In this document: one piece after another, positions 1 to 8,566 of the stretch | Layout: each line of letters begins with the position of its first letter | How positions within the stretch are numbered: the first letter of the stretch is position 1 | Assembly (NCBI GenBank): GCA_965261015.1 | Contig: CBDHCC010000001.1 | Coordinates: 744,001 to 808,000 of the forward strand | Source of the DNA: CBDHCC01 sp965261015 | GTDB taxonomy: Bacteria; Pseudomonadota; Alphaproteobacteria; Sphingomonadales; Sphingomonadaceae | Direction of reading: 5' to 3' | Length of the DNA: 64,000 nucleotides | The notes under the pieces: generated by a model | Database searches by the model: none | What the model was told of the DNA's origin: nothing | What the model saw: only the letters and a program-made list of their open reading frames with translations | Translations under genes and position numbers: made by a program

Positions 1-198
1 TTTGGCCCCGAACTCCGGACTGTTCGCGTCCTGCGCCACCAGGTCGGCGACGAAGCCGTCCACCCGCTCGTCCAGCTTGGTGCGCGTCGCGCTGTCGATC
101 GCCACCAGTCCGGCGGCGCGTTCGGGTGCCACGACCGGAACGGGATCGGGCGCGTCGAGGGTCAACGGCGTGTCGGTGGCGGTCAGCGTCTCGGCCAT
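1..198 (-). CDS. TelA-family toxic anion resistance protein, N-terminal part (runs off window)
   Basis: Only the first 66 codons are in the window; the gene continues past base 1. The peptide begins MAETLTATDTPLTLDAP and contains VDGFVADLVAQDANSPEFG, which resembles the start of the conserved helical region of TelA-like (toxic anion resistance, TerB/TelA-associated) proteins. The start ATG is preceded by a strong GAGGAGGA ribosome binding site. It is divergent from the dehydrogenase gene at 378, and the 179 bases between them must hold both promoters. Family assignment rests on a short N-terminus, so it is tentative; members are cytosolic and of poorly defined function, historically linked to tellurite resistance. 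Confidence 0.6.
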   Translation of the reverse strand, partial: MAETLTATDTPLTLDAPDPVPVVAPERAAGLVAIDSATRTKLDERVDGFVADLVAQDANSPEFGAK

Positions 199-377
199 GG
201 AGTCCTCCTCACGGGCGTATTGGTCGTACAACACAGTGTCCCAGCCCTCAACCCATCATGCCGTGTGGCGGGCGCAGAGACTAGAGGCGGCTTTGGGCGG
301 GGAGGGGACGGCATCGGCGCGAAACCTCCGCCAGCGCACCGCGTTCACCCGAAAACCCAATCGCTTTCGGAGCTTCC

Positions 378-2153
378 ATGCGCCTGCCTCTCCTCGCCGC
401 CACCGCCCTTCTCAGCACCCCGGCGCTCGCCCAATCGGGCGGATCGAGCAACGCCGGACCGGGGCCGGAGGCGACGGTCGTGGGTCACGTCAACAAGTTC
501 AAGCAGCTCGATCCCGATCCCGCATCCCTCAAGGTGCCCGAAGGCTTCCGCGTCGACCTGGTGGCGCGCGATCTGGGCAACGCGCGGATGATCGCGGTGG
601 CGGACAACGGCACCGTGTACGTCACCCGCCGCAACGAAGGCGACGTCCTGATGCTGATCGACGCCGATCGCGACGGCGTATTCGAAGGGCACAGTACGGT
701 CGCCAGCCGCCCCAACATGCACGGCATCGCGCTGGACGGCGACACCATGTTCCTGGTCACCATCAAGGACGTGCTCAGCGCTCCGATCCGCTCCGACGGC
801 ACGTTGGGGCCGCTCACCACGATCGTCGACGACCTGCCGGACGCCGGACAGCACCCGAACCGCACGATCGCGGTCGGCCCGGACGGCAAGCTGTACCTTT
901 CCGTCGGATCCACCTGCAATGCGTGCGCGGAGAACAACCCGGAAAACGCCACCATCGTGCGCATGGACCGCGACGGCACCCATCGACAGGTGTTCGCGTC
1001 GGGCCTTCGCAACACCATCGGCTTTGCGTGGAATCCGCGCGACGCGCAGCTGTGGGGGCTGGACCACGGCGTCGACTGGCTGGGCGACGACCAGCAGTCG
1101 AGCGAGATCAACCGCATTGAGCAGGGGCATACCTATGGCTGGCCCTACATCCTGGGCAAGGAGGGGCTGGAGAACCCGCAGGACCGTCCGCCGGCCGGCC
1201 TGACCATGGCGGATTGGCGCGCCATGACGACGCTGCCGGAACTCGGCTGGACGGCGCACTCCGCGCCCATGCAGTTGGCGTTCGACCGCGGCACGAACTT
1301 CCCTTCGGCACTGCAGGGCGACGCCTTCGCCGCCTACCGCGGGTCCTGGAACCGCGAAGCCCCGTCGGGGTACGAGGTCGTCCGCATCCGCTTCGACCGG
1401 CAGGGGCGCGCGACGGCGGTGGAGCCGTTCGTCACCGGCTGGCTGAAGACGGTCGACGGGCAGATCGGCTGGACCGGCCGGCCCACCGGCCTGGCCTTCG
1501 AGCCGTCGGGCGCGATGCTGGTCGGCGATCCGGAGAACGGAGCCATCTACCGCGTCAGCTACACCGGGCGTGGTGCCGCGCGTCCGCTGCCGATGGCGCG
1601 CCCCGCCGGCGAGCGGGCCGTGGCGCGTCCGATCGCCACGAAGGAGCGCGGGCTGACGGGACGCGGCGCACTGGCCGTCCGATCGGCCGACATCGCGCCG
1701 GGCAGGACCATTCCGATGCTGCACAGCGCCTATGATCAGAACATCTCGCCGGCGCTCAGCTGGGGCGCGGGGCCGGCGGGCACGCGCGCTTACGCCATCG
1801 TGGCGGAGGACCCGGACGCCGGCACGCCCGCTCCGATCGTCCACTGGCTCGCCTGGAACATCCCAGCCGGCACCACCAGCTTGCCGCAGGGGATCGCCGG
1901 TGGCCCGCAGCTGGCCGAGCCGAAGGGCGTGCGCCAGGGCTTGAACGCGCGCGGGACGATCGGCTGGCACGGGCCTCGCCCGCCCGTGGGCGACCGGGCC
2001 CACGGCTATCACCTTCAGGTCTTCGCCCTGGATCGCGAGCTGGACCTGCTGCCGGGTGCCAGGCGGGAGGACGTGACCGCCGCGATGGCCGGGCACGTGC
2101 TGGCGGCGGGCGAACTGGTCGGCACCTATGCCCAACCGACCCATCCGGACTGA
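378..2153 (+). CDS. Secreted sorbosone-dehydrogenase-like beta-propeller fused to a PEBP (YbhB/Raf-kinase-inhibitor-like) domain
   Basis: 591 residues. Residues 1-19 form a signal peptide ending ALA-Q, so the product is exported. Residues about 45-400 form a propeller of the PQQ-dependent sugar/sorbosone dehydrogenase type: PEGFRVDLVARDLGNARMI, RPNMHGIALDGDTMFLV, HPNRTIAVGPDGKLYLSVG, FASGLRNTIGFAWNP and GHTYGWPYI are typical blade motifs. Residues about 430-590 form a second domain with the PEBP signature (IVAEDPDAGTPAPIVHWLAW, then GWHGPRPP and YHLQVFALD). The enzyme probably oxidises a sugar-type substrate in the periplasm with PQQ; substrate unknown. The two domains are usually separate genes, so the fusion is notable. 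The reading frame is continuous and there is no internal RBS. Confidence 0.85.
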   Translation: MRLPLLAATALLSTPALAQSGGSSNAGPGPEATVVGHVNKFKQLDPDPASLKVPEGFRVDLVARDLGNARMIAVADNGTVYVTRRNEGDVLMLIDADRDGVFEGHSTVASRPNMHGIALDGDTMFLVTIKDVLSAPIRSDGTLGPLTTIVDDLPDAGQHPNRTIAVGPDGKLYLSVGSTCNACAENNPENATIVRMDRDGTHRQVFASGLRNTIGFAWNPRDAQLWGLDHGVDWLGDDQQSSEINRIEQGHTYGWPYILGKEGLENPQDRPPAGLTMADWRAMTTLPELGWTAHSAPMQLAFDRGTNFPSALQGDAFAAYRGSWNREAPSGYEVVRIRFDRQGRATAVEPFVTGWLKTVDGQIGWTGRPTGLAFEPSGAMLVGDPENGAIYRVSYTGRGAARPLPMARPAGERAVARPIATKERGLTGRGALAVRSADIAPGRTIPMLHSAYDQNISPALSWGAGPAGTRAYAIVAEDPDAGTPAPIVHWLAWNIPAGTTSLPQGIAGGPQLAEPKGVRQGLNARGTIGWHGPRPPVGDRAHGYHLQVFALDRELDLLPGARREDVTAAMAGHVLAAGELVGTYAQPTHPD

Positions 2154-2233
2154 CCGCCGGAGGGAGTGCCGCACCCTTCCGCACCGCAGCAAACTGGTCT
2201 AGGGGCGCGACCGCACGTCCCTTAAATCAGAGA

Positions 2234-4072
2234 ATGTCCATGAGCCTCCGCAACGTGGCGATCATCGCCCACGTCGATCACGGCAAGACCACGCTGGTCG
2301 ACCAGCTGTTCCGCCAGTCCGGCACCTTCCGCGACAACCAGCGCGTCGAGGAGCGCGCGATGGACTCCAACGACCTGGAGAAGGAGCGCGGGATCACGAT
2401 CCTGGCCAAGTGCACGTCGATCGAGTGGGAGCATGGTGGCGATACGACACGCATCAACATCGTCGACACGCCCGGCCACGCCGATTTCGGCGGCGAGGTG
2501 GAGCGCATCCTGTCGATGGTCGACGGCGTCATTCTGCTGGTCGACGCGGCCGAGGGCGCCATGCCGCAGACCAAGTTCGTGACCGGCAAGGCGCTGGCGC
2601 TGGGCCTCAAGCCCATCGTCGTCGTAAACAAGATCGATCGCCCCGACGGCCGCCCGCAGGAGGTGCTGGACGAGGTGTTCGACCTGTTCGTCAGCCTCGA
2701 CGCCACCGACGAGCAGCTCGACTTCCCCGTCCTGTTCGCGTCCGGGCGCAACGGCTATGCCGGCGACACGCCGGAGGTACGCGACGGCACGCTGGAGCCG
2801 CTGTTCGAGAAGATCGTGTCCCACGTCCCCGAGCCGCAGGTGGACGAGGATGCGCCGTTCAAGTTCCTGGCGACGCTCTTGGACCGCGACAATTTCCTGG
2901 GCCGCATCCTGACCGGCCGGGTGGACGCGGGCACCATCAAGGTGAACCAGCCGATCCACGCGCTCGACATGCAGGGCAACGTCATCGAGACCGGCCGCGC
3001 GTCCAAGCTCTTGGCCTTTCGCGGGCTGGAGCGCGTGCCGGTGGACGAGGCGAAGGCGGGCGACATTATCGCGCTCGCCGGCCTGGCCAACGCCACCGTT
3101 TCCAACACCATCTGCGACCCCCAGGTGACGGAGCCGATCCCGGCCCAGCCGATCGACCCGCCCACGCTCGCCATGCGCTTCGCGGTGAACGACAGCCCGT
3201 TCGCAGGGCGCGAGGCCAAGGACAACAAGGTGACGAGCCGCGTCATCCGCGACCGCCTGCAGCGGGAAGCGGAGACCAACGTCGCCATCAAGGTCACGGA
3301 ATCGGCCGATAAGGACAGTTTCGAGGTCGCCGGGCGCGGCGAGTTGCAGCTGGGCGTGCTGATCGAGACCATGCGGCGCGAGGGGTTCGAGCTGGGCATC
3401 AGCCGCCCCCGCGTGCTGTTCCGCGACGGCGAGGCGGGGCGTGAGGAGCCCTATGAGCAGGTGGTGATCGACGTGGACGACGAGTTCGCCTCCACCGTCG
3501 TGTCCAAGATGCAGCTGCGGAAGGGCGAGTTGCAGGAGCAGCGGCCGTCGGGCGCGGGCAAGACCCGCCTGGTGTTCCTCGCGCCGTCGCGCGGCCTGAT
3601 CGGCTATCACGGCGAGTTCCTGTCGGACACGCGCGGCACCGGCATCATGAACCGGCTGTTCGACAGCTACGGCCCGCACAAGGGCCGGATCGAGGGTCGG
3701 CAGAACGGCGTGCTGATCTCCAACGGCACCGGCGACGCGGTGGGCTATGCGCTGAACTCGTTGGAGGAGCGCGGCATCCTGTTCATCACGCCCGGCGATC
3801 CCCTGTACGAAGGCATGATCGTGGGCGAGAACGCGAAGCCCGACGACCTGGAGGTCAACCCGATGAAGTCCAAGCAGCTGACGAACTTCCGTTCGACTGG
3901 CAAGGACGACGCGGTCCGCCTGACCCCACCCAAGCGCATGACCCTGGAACAGGCCATCGCCTACATCGACGACGACGAGATGGTGGAGGTGACCCCCAAG
4001 TCGATCCGCCTGAGGAAAGGCCTGCTGGACCCGCACGAGAGGAAGAAGGCGGGGCGGAAGAAGGAGGGGTGA
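2234..4072 (+). CDS. typA: Ribosome-associated translational GTPase TypA/BipA
   Basis: 612 residues, the normal family length. The N-terminus carries the translation-factor GTPase motifs: IIAHVDHGKTTL (G1), KERGITI (G2), DTPGHADF (G3) and NKID (G4). Domains II, III and V follow, and the C-terminal half contains RPSGAGKTRLVFLAPSRGLIG, the TypA-specific region, ending in a lysine-rich tail. It acts on the 70S ribosome and is linked to stress adaptation and ribosome assembly. Two in-frame ATGs lie close together (2234 and 2240); the first is given, and no strong RBS separates them. It is the last high-GC gene before the AT-richer island. Confidence 0.97.
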   Translation: MSMSLRNVAIIAHVDHGKTTLVDQLFRQSGTFRDNQRVEERAMDSNDLEKERGITILAKCTSIEWEHGGDTTRINIVDTPGHADFGGEVERILSMVDGVILLVDAAEGAMPQTKFVTGKALALGLKPIVVVNKIDRPDGRPQEVLDEVFDLFVSLDATDEQLDFPVLFASGRNGYAGDTPEVRDGTLEPLFEKIVSHVPEPQVDEDAPFKFLATLLDRDNFLGRILTGRVDAGTIKVNQPIHALDMQGNVIETGRASKLLAFRGLERVPVDEAKAGDIIALAGLANATVSNTICDPQVTEPIPAQPIDPPTLAMRFAVNDSPFAGREAKDNKVTSRVIRDRLQREAETNVAIKVTESADKDSFEVAGRGELQLGVLIETMRREGFELGISRPRVLFRDGEAGREEPYEQVVIDVDDEFASTVVSKMQLRKGELQEQRPSGAGKTRLVFLAPSRGLIGYHGEFLSDTRGTGIMNRLFDSYGPHKGRIEGRQNGVLISNGTGDAVGYALNSLEERGILFITPGDPLYEGMIVGENAKPDDLEVNPMKSKQLTNFRSTGKDDAVRLTPPKRMTLEQAIAYIDDDEMVEVTPKSIRLRKGLLDPHERKKAGRKKEG

Positions 4073-4098
4073 AGGTTACGCAGTAATTGAGAAGATAG

Positions 4099-4548
4099 AT
4101 GACAAAGGTTTTCACCATCGGCTATGAAGGTTCGACGAGCGAAGCATTCATTGCGACCTTGATTAAGTCTGGAGTAAAACAGGTAGCTGACGTCAGAGAC
4201 CGGCCTCTTTCGAGAAAAAGAGGATTTTCGAAGACGTCTTTGTTTGAAGTTCTTGCTCTGAACGGGATTGGCTATCAACACTTTCGAGAATTAGGTGATC
4301 CCAAAGCTGGCCGCGACGCGATGAAGCTAGGAGACTACGAGAAGTTTATCGCTGTCTTTTCGGAGCACATGGAGAGGCCTGAAAGTCAAGAGCAACTTGG
4401 GCAGTTGTCAGAGTTTGTGAAAACCGCTCCCACAGCCCTCCTGTGTTTTGAACGCAACCCAAAGCTTTGTCATCGGAAGATTTTAGTAGATATGCTTGAA
4501 GGTCATGAAGCCCTGTCGGTGATGAACCTGGGGGTAAACAGGCTGTAA
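4099..4548 (+). CDS. DUF488 family protein
   Basis: 149 residues. It matches DUF488: VFTIGYEGSTSEAFIATL at the start, VADVRDRPLSRKRGFSK in the middle and the conserved ALLCFERNPKLCHRKIL near the end, with two cysteines and a histidine. The biochemical function of the family is not established. Base composition drops sharply here (about 45% GC against about 70% for typA), and this continues through the next two genes, so the block looks acquired. The start is ATG with a weak GAGAAG upstream. The gene 35 bases downstream on the same strand is probably its partner. Confidence 0.85.
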   Translation: MTKVFTIGYEGSTSEAFIATLIKSGVKQVADVRDRPLSRKRGFSKTSLFEVLALNGIGYQHFRELGDPKAGRDAMKLGDYEKFIAVFSEHMERPESQEQLGQLSEFVKTAPTALLCFERNPKLCHRKILVDMLEGHEALSVMNLGVNRL

Positions 4549-4583
4549 GATTTTACAGGATTTAAAGCATTAAAGGGCTTCAA

Positions 4584-5360
4584 ATGGTTCAGATGAGTCG
4601 GTCGGAAACAATCGAGGCAACTGTTTTAGTTAAAGCCCTTCCGCAGGTTTCGGCATCTCATGGCGAAACAGTTTGCGTTGCTGCGTTAGATGATCATCAC
4701 CGGTGGTATAGATTGTATCCTGTTGCCTTCCGACACTTAGATGATCGTCAGAAGTTTGGGCGATGGCAGCGGGTGCGTCTTACGGGGCGTTTACCGAGAC
4801 CGAACCAGGACAGTAGATTTGAGTCGAGAAATGTCGACCAGGCTACAATCGAGCTGATTGGCACCATGAGGTCCGAACGGCGCTCTGCCTTCATTGAACC
4901 AGCGATCCGTTCGAGCACCAAGAAGGAACGGATGGAAGGTAAGAGTCTAACGCTCATTCAACCAGAGCGTCCTGAGTTTTTCTGGAGGAAGAGAACGCAG
5001 GAGGCGATAGAAGAACGTCGCAGTGCATATGCTAGGCTTCTTGCGGCACCAGATATGTTTGCTGCCAAGGAAATTGTACCTCTTGAACCAGCTCCTTATG
5101 AGTTTGGGTATCGGTACACAGACGACGACGGTCAACATCAGTGTCGGTGTCACGATTGGGAGGTAGAACAAACCTATCTTAATTGGAGAAGAAGTTTTAG
5201 CGAAACAGAAACTCTAGATCGCGTCTCAGATGTTTTCGGCAGAAAATATCCCAAAGAAGGTATGGTCCTCGCCATGGGAACCCACTCACGGTATCCAGAT
5301 AAGTGGATGATCATTGGCGTTATAAAGATGAATGCCGTAAGTCAGCCTACATTACTTTAA
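4584..5360 (+). CDS. Conserved protein of unknown function, partner of DUF488 gene
   Basis: 258 residues, probably cytosolic, with no signal peptide or membrane segment. Visible blocks are ATVLVKALPQVSASHGETVC, RWYRLYPVAFRHL near the start, FIEPAIRSS in the middle, and MVLAMGTHSRYPDKWMIIGV near the end. I recall similar proteins next to DUF488 genes but know no assigned function. The two genes are co-directional, 35 bases apart and equally AT-rich, so they probably form an operon. Its 3 prime end overlaps the convergent DUF2971-like gene by 14 bases. An upstream in-frame ATG (4584) is used; a second Met four codons later (MVQM) is possible. Confidence 0.75.
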   Translation: MVQMSRSETIEATVLVKALPQVSASHGETVCVAALDDHHRWYRLYPVAFRHLDDRQKFGRWQRVRLTGRLPRPNQDSRFESRNVDQATIELIGTMRSERRSAFIEPAIRSSTKKERMEGKSLTLIQPERPEFFWRKRTQEAIEERRSAYARLLAAPDMFAAKEIVPLEPAPYEFGYRYTDDDGQHQCRCHDWEVEQTYLNWRRSFSETETLDRVSDVFGRKYPKEGMVLAMGTHSRYPDKWMIIGVIKMNAVSQPTLL

Positions 5361-6000
5361 AAGCAAGCTTAGATGCCGCCTTTTTCCATTGCAAGCTATT
5401 GGTCAATGTTGATCGACGCACGGACAATGAGCTGTGTTGAGCAACGTCTAACAATGTCGATCTAAGTTGCCGAAAAAGAGGTGCCGGTATCCAAGGGTTG
5501 AAGGTAATCTTGGTTAGAGCGGATTTATCGAAAGGTAAGGGATAGCTTGCGACGAATTTCTGCTGAGGAGTGGCAATTACCCGCCATTCACTCTCATCCC
5601 TGTAGCCTTGGCGCTTGATGAATGGCAGACGCTCAACATCAGAGCTTCTAAGTGCTTCTAATTGCTTTATCAAAAAGTAGTCAACTTCGCCAGTTCTGAG
5701 GTTTGGATCTTCGGAAGCCGAAATCTCTAATGCTAATCTGTTATAGGTAAGGCAAACACCGTCAATACCCGTGGTGAAGACCTTCCAATGATGATAAGTC
5801 TCTAAAGCTTGCGTAAAGCAACTGGCTAAAAGAGTGCCGATATTCTTCACACCCGCGTAGTGGTTTAGTAGAAGAGTGTCGTTTGCGTCATCCCACTTCT
5901 GAGGACTTAGCAGGGGGATTGTAGATGATCCTAGAATGCCTAAAGCGCTTGCGAGGCTTGTATATTTCTGGACGTATTTCGATGCGACCGTGATCTTCAC
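5347..6000 (-). CDS. DUF2971-like protein
   Basis: 217 residues. The pattern fits DUF2971: an N-terminal KWDDANDTLLL segment in the place of the family DP-D motif, LASCFTQ followed by HHWKVFTTGIDGVCLTY (family S-C-F and W-x-x-Y-x-x-x-x-x-G-V-C blocks), and YRDESEWRVIA (family K/R-x-x-x-E-x-E-W-R block). No function is established. It is convergent with and overlaps the preceding gene by 14 bases, and shares the AT-richer composition of the island. Such proteins often sit in variable islands, which is why a defence or toxin-like role is worth testing, but nothing in the sequence shows one. Confidence 0.6.
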   Translation of the reverse strand: MKITVASKYVQKYTSLASALGILGSSTIPLLSPQKWDDANDTLLLNHYAGVKNIGTLLASCFTQALETYHHWKVFTTGIDGVCLTYNRLALEISASEDPNLRTGEVDYFLIKQLEALRSSDVERLPFIKRQGYRDESEWRVIATPQQKFVASYPLPFDKSALTKITFNPWIPAPLFRQLRSTLLDVAQHSSLSVRRSTLTNSLQWKKAASKLAFKVM

Positions 6001-6030
6001 CTCAGGAAGCTTTCATATCGAGCTGTTTAG

Positions 6031-7311
6031 TCACCCCCCAACCCGCTCCACATCCCCACCAACCGCTTGCAGCTTCTCCTCCAGCCGCTCGTAGCCGCGG
6101 TCCAGGTGGTACACTCGCGCCACCGTGGTCTCGCCCTCGGCGGCGAGGCCGGCGATGATGAGGCTCATGGACGCGCGCAGGTCGGTGGCCATGACAGGGG
6201 CGCCTTTCAGCGGGGTCGGCCCGGTCACCACCGCCGTGCGGCCGTCCACCGCCACGTCCGCGCCCATCCGCGCCAGTTCCGGCACGTGCATGTAGCGGTT
6301 CTCGAAGATCGTCTCGGTCAGCACGCTGGCGCCGGTCGCCTGGGTCAGCATGGCCATGAACTGCGCCTGCATGTCGGTGGCGAAGCCGGGGAAGGGCGCG
6401 GTGGTCAGGCGCACCGGACGCAGGCCGTTCGCCGCCGCCACACGTACGCCCCTTGCGACTTCCTCCACCGTCACGCCGGCCTCCACCAGCGCGTCCAGCG
6501 TCGCGCGCATGTCGTCGGCGCGCGCGCCCGCCAGCAGCACGTCGCCCCCGGTAATCGCGGCGGCGCAGGCGTAGCTGCCCGCCTCGATCCGGTCGGGCAT
6601 GACGGCGTAGGTCGTGCCGTGCAGCCGGTCCACACCCTCCACCGTCAGCTGGGCGCGGCCCACGTCGGTGATGCGCGCGCCCATGGCGTTGAGGCACTGG
6701 CACAGGTCCACGATCTCCGGCTCGCGCGCGCAGTTGGAAAGGACGGAGGTGCCGCCAGCCAGCACGGCGGCCATCAGCGCGTTCTCCGTCGCCCCCACGC
6801 TCACCACCGGAAAGCGGTAGTCGCCGCCCGTCAGCCGGCCGCCGGGCGCCGACGCGCGGACATAGCCGGCGGCGAGTTCGATCTCCGCGCCCAGCGCTTC
6901 GAGCGCGCGCAAGTGCAGGTCGATCGGCCGGTTGCCGATGGCGCAGCCGCCCGGCAGGCTGACCGTCGCCTCCCCCGCGCGCGCCAGTAGCGGGCCGAGC
7001 ACCAGGATGGACGCGCGCATCTTTCGCACGATGTCGTAGGGCGCGGTGGTCGACGTGATCCGCCCCGCCCGCGCGGTCAGCACGCGCCCGAACTCCTGCG
7101 GCTTGGTGCCCTCGACCGCGGTGGAGACGCCCAGCTCGTTCAGCAGGTGCCCGAAGCCGTCCACGTCGGCCAGGCGCGGCAGGTTGCGGAGTGTGAGTGG
7201 CTCGTCCGTCAGCAGCGCGCACGGGAGGAGGGTGAGGGCGGAGTTCTTCGCGCCCGAGATCGGCAGCGTGCCGTTGAGCGGCCGGCCGCCGCGAATGAGA
7301 ATGGAGTCCAT
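6031..7311 (-). CDS. murA: UDP-N-acetylglucosamine 1-carboxyvinyltransferase
   Basis: 426 residues, usual length. It transfers enolpyruvate from PEP to UDP-GlcNAc, the first committed step of peptidoglycan synthesis, in the cytosol. SGAKNSAL holds the conserved Lys22, and LPGGCAIGNRP holds the catalytic Cys (residue 123, the fosfomycin target), so the gene predicts a fosfomycin-sensitive type of active site. The two inverted alpha/beta domains are complete. The start ATG gives the typical MDSILIRGGRPLNG N-terminus. GC returns to about 70% here, marking the right edge of the accessory island. Confidence 0.97.
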   Translation of the reverse strand: MDSILIRGGRPLNGTLPISGAKNSALTLLPCALLTDEPLTLRNLPRLADVDGFGHLLNELGVSTAVEGTKPQEFGRVLTARAGRITSTTAPYDIVRKMRASILVLGPLLARAGEATVSLPGGCAIGNRPIDLHLRALEALGAEIELAAGYVRASAPGGRLTGGDYRFPVVSVGATENALMAAVLAGGTSVLSNCAREPEIVDLCQCLNAMGARITDVGRAQLTVEGVDRLHGTTYAVMPDRIEAGSYACAAAITGGDVLLAGARADDMRATLDALVEAGVTVEEVARGVRVAAANGLRPVRLTTAPFPGFATDMQAQFMAMLTQATGASVLTETIFENRYMHVPELARMGADVAVDGRTAVVTGPTPLKGAPVMATDLRASMSLIIAGLAAEGETTVARVYHLDRGYERLEEKLQAVGGDVERVGG

Positions 7312-7398
7312 GGCCCCGGTGTTACCGATGGCGCGGGGGAGGGCAAGGTGGCGAAAGCCCCTCCCACGCTCGCGATCGGGGGTCTATGGCCCCGCCCC

Positions 7399-7869
7399 AT
7401 GTCGCTCGCGTCCCAAGTCCCCGATCTCGCCATCCTGGGGCGCACCATCCAGTCGGCCGTCGCGCCCGTGTTCCTGCTGGTGGCGACCGGCAATCTGATC
7501 AACGTCATGACCGGCCGCCTGGCGCGCGTGGTCGACCGCTCGCGCTCGCTGGAGGAGCGTTACGCCGCCACCACCGGCGTGGAGCACGAGCGCGTGGTGT
7601 GGGAATTGCGTCGGCTGGACCGGCGGATGGGCCTGGTCAACACGGCCATCGCGCTGGCGGTGGCGTGCGGCGTCACGGTCTGCCTGATGGTGGCCGGCCT
7701 GTTCGCGGGCGAGGTGGCGGGCTTTGCCACCGGGGTCGCCGTGGCGGCGCTGTTCGTGGTCGCCATGGCGCTGCTGATCGCGTCGCTGGCGATCTTCCTG
7801 GTGGAAGTGCGCCAGGCGACGGTCACGATCCGGGTGCGCGCCGAGCTGCTGGAACGCGACCGGCGCTGA
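7399..7869 (+). CDS. DUF2721 family membrane protein
   Basis: 156 residues from ATG 7399. N-terminal SQVPDLAILGRTIQSAVAPVF is a predicted membrane segment, followed by VMTGRLARVVDRSR, a cytosolic helix with ERVVWELRRLDRR, and two further strong hydrophobic segments (about residues 75-97 and 105-130). This is the DUF2721 layout; function unknown. The frame is open further upstream but that part is antisense to murA and lacks family similarity, so the internal ATG is chosen. Divergent from murA with 87 bases between. Confidence 0.85.
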   Translation: MSLASQVPDLAILGRTIQSAVAPVFLLVATGNLINVMTGRLARVVDRSRSLEERYAATTGVEHERVVWELRRLDRRMGLVNTAIALAVACGVTVCLMVAGLFAGEVAGFATGVAVAALFVVAMALLIASLAIFLVEVRQATVTIRVRAELLERDRR

Positions 7870-8535
7870 TCACCAGGGCAGGGGGGTGCCGTCGCGGTCG
7901 AGGAAGCTGCCGGTCCGATCGATCGTCAGGCCTTCGATGGTGGCGCGCAGCGACGTGACGCTCTCGGTCGGCGTAATCGCCGCGTTCGCCCCGCCCATGT
8001 CCGTCTGCACCCAGCCCGGGTGCAGCATGGCGAGCGTCAGGCCTTCGGACTTCCAGTCGATCGACAGCGACCGCCAGGCCGCGTTCAGCGCCGCCTTGGA
8101 CGCGCGATAGGCGACCGACCCGCCAGACGAATTGTCCCCGATCGACCCCATCTGGCTGGTGATGGCCACCATCCGCCTGGCGTCCGACGCGAGCACCCGG
8201 TCCTTGAGCGCGTGGGCGAGCAGCGTCGGGCCGACCGCGTTGGTCGCCAGCGTGTCGACGAAGCCCTGCGGGTCGTCGGAGAACTGGCGCGGGCCGTAGA
8301 TGCCGCTGACGGACAGCAGCAGGTCGATGGGCTCGTCCACCTCCCCTGCCAGCGAATGGATGGATCCTGGGTCGGCGATGTCGAGCGTGTGAACGACGTC
8401 TGCCGCCTGCCTCAGCGCGTCCGCCTCGTTCGGCTGACGGGCCGTGCCATGCACGCGCCAGCCGTCGGCGGCATATTGCTTGGCGAACTCCAGCCCGATG
8501 CCGCGATTGGCGCCGGCGATGAGGATGGTGGGCAT
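7870..8535 (-). CDS. SDR family oxidoreductase (C-factor-like)
   Basis: 221 residues. A Rossmann N-terminus TILIAGANRGIGLEF carries the glycine-rich NAD(P) motif, and YRASKAALN gives the YxxxK catalytic pair, with ITSQMGSIGD supplying the upstream catalytic serine region. The short length and the LHPGWVQTDMGG segment resemble the C-factor/CsgA-like SDR subgroup. Substrate unknown. ATG 8535 is chosen because it opens directly on the Rossmann strand; an ATG seven codons upstream is possible. Convergent with, and immediately abutting, the DUF2721 gene. Confidence 0.85.
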   Translation of the reverse strand: MPTILIAGANRGIGLEFAKQYAADGWRVHGTARQPNEADALRQAADVVHTLDIADPGSIHSLAGEVDEPIDLLLSVSGIYGPRQFSDDPQGFVDTLATNAVGPTLLAHALKDRVLASDARRMVAITSQMGSIGDNSSGGSVAYRASKAALNAAWRSLSIDWKSEGLTLAMLHPGWVQTDMGGANAAITPTESVTSLRATIEGLTIDRTGSFLDRDGTPLPW

Positions 8536-8566
8536 GGTGTGTCTCCTGAACATGTGGGTCGCGGGC

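Noticed and set aside
345..2192. 615-codon minus-strand frame opposite the dehydrogenase
   Set aside because: Plus-strand gene has signal peptide and two domains; the antisense frame has none.
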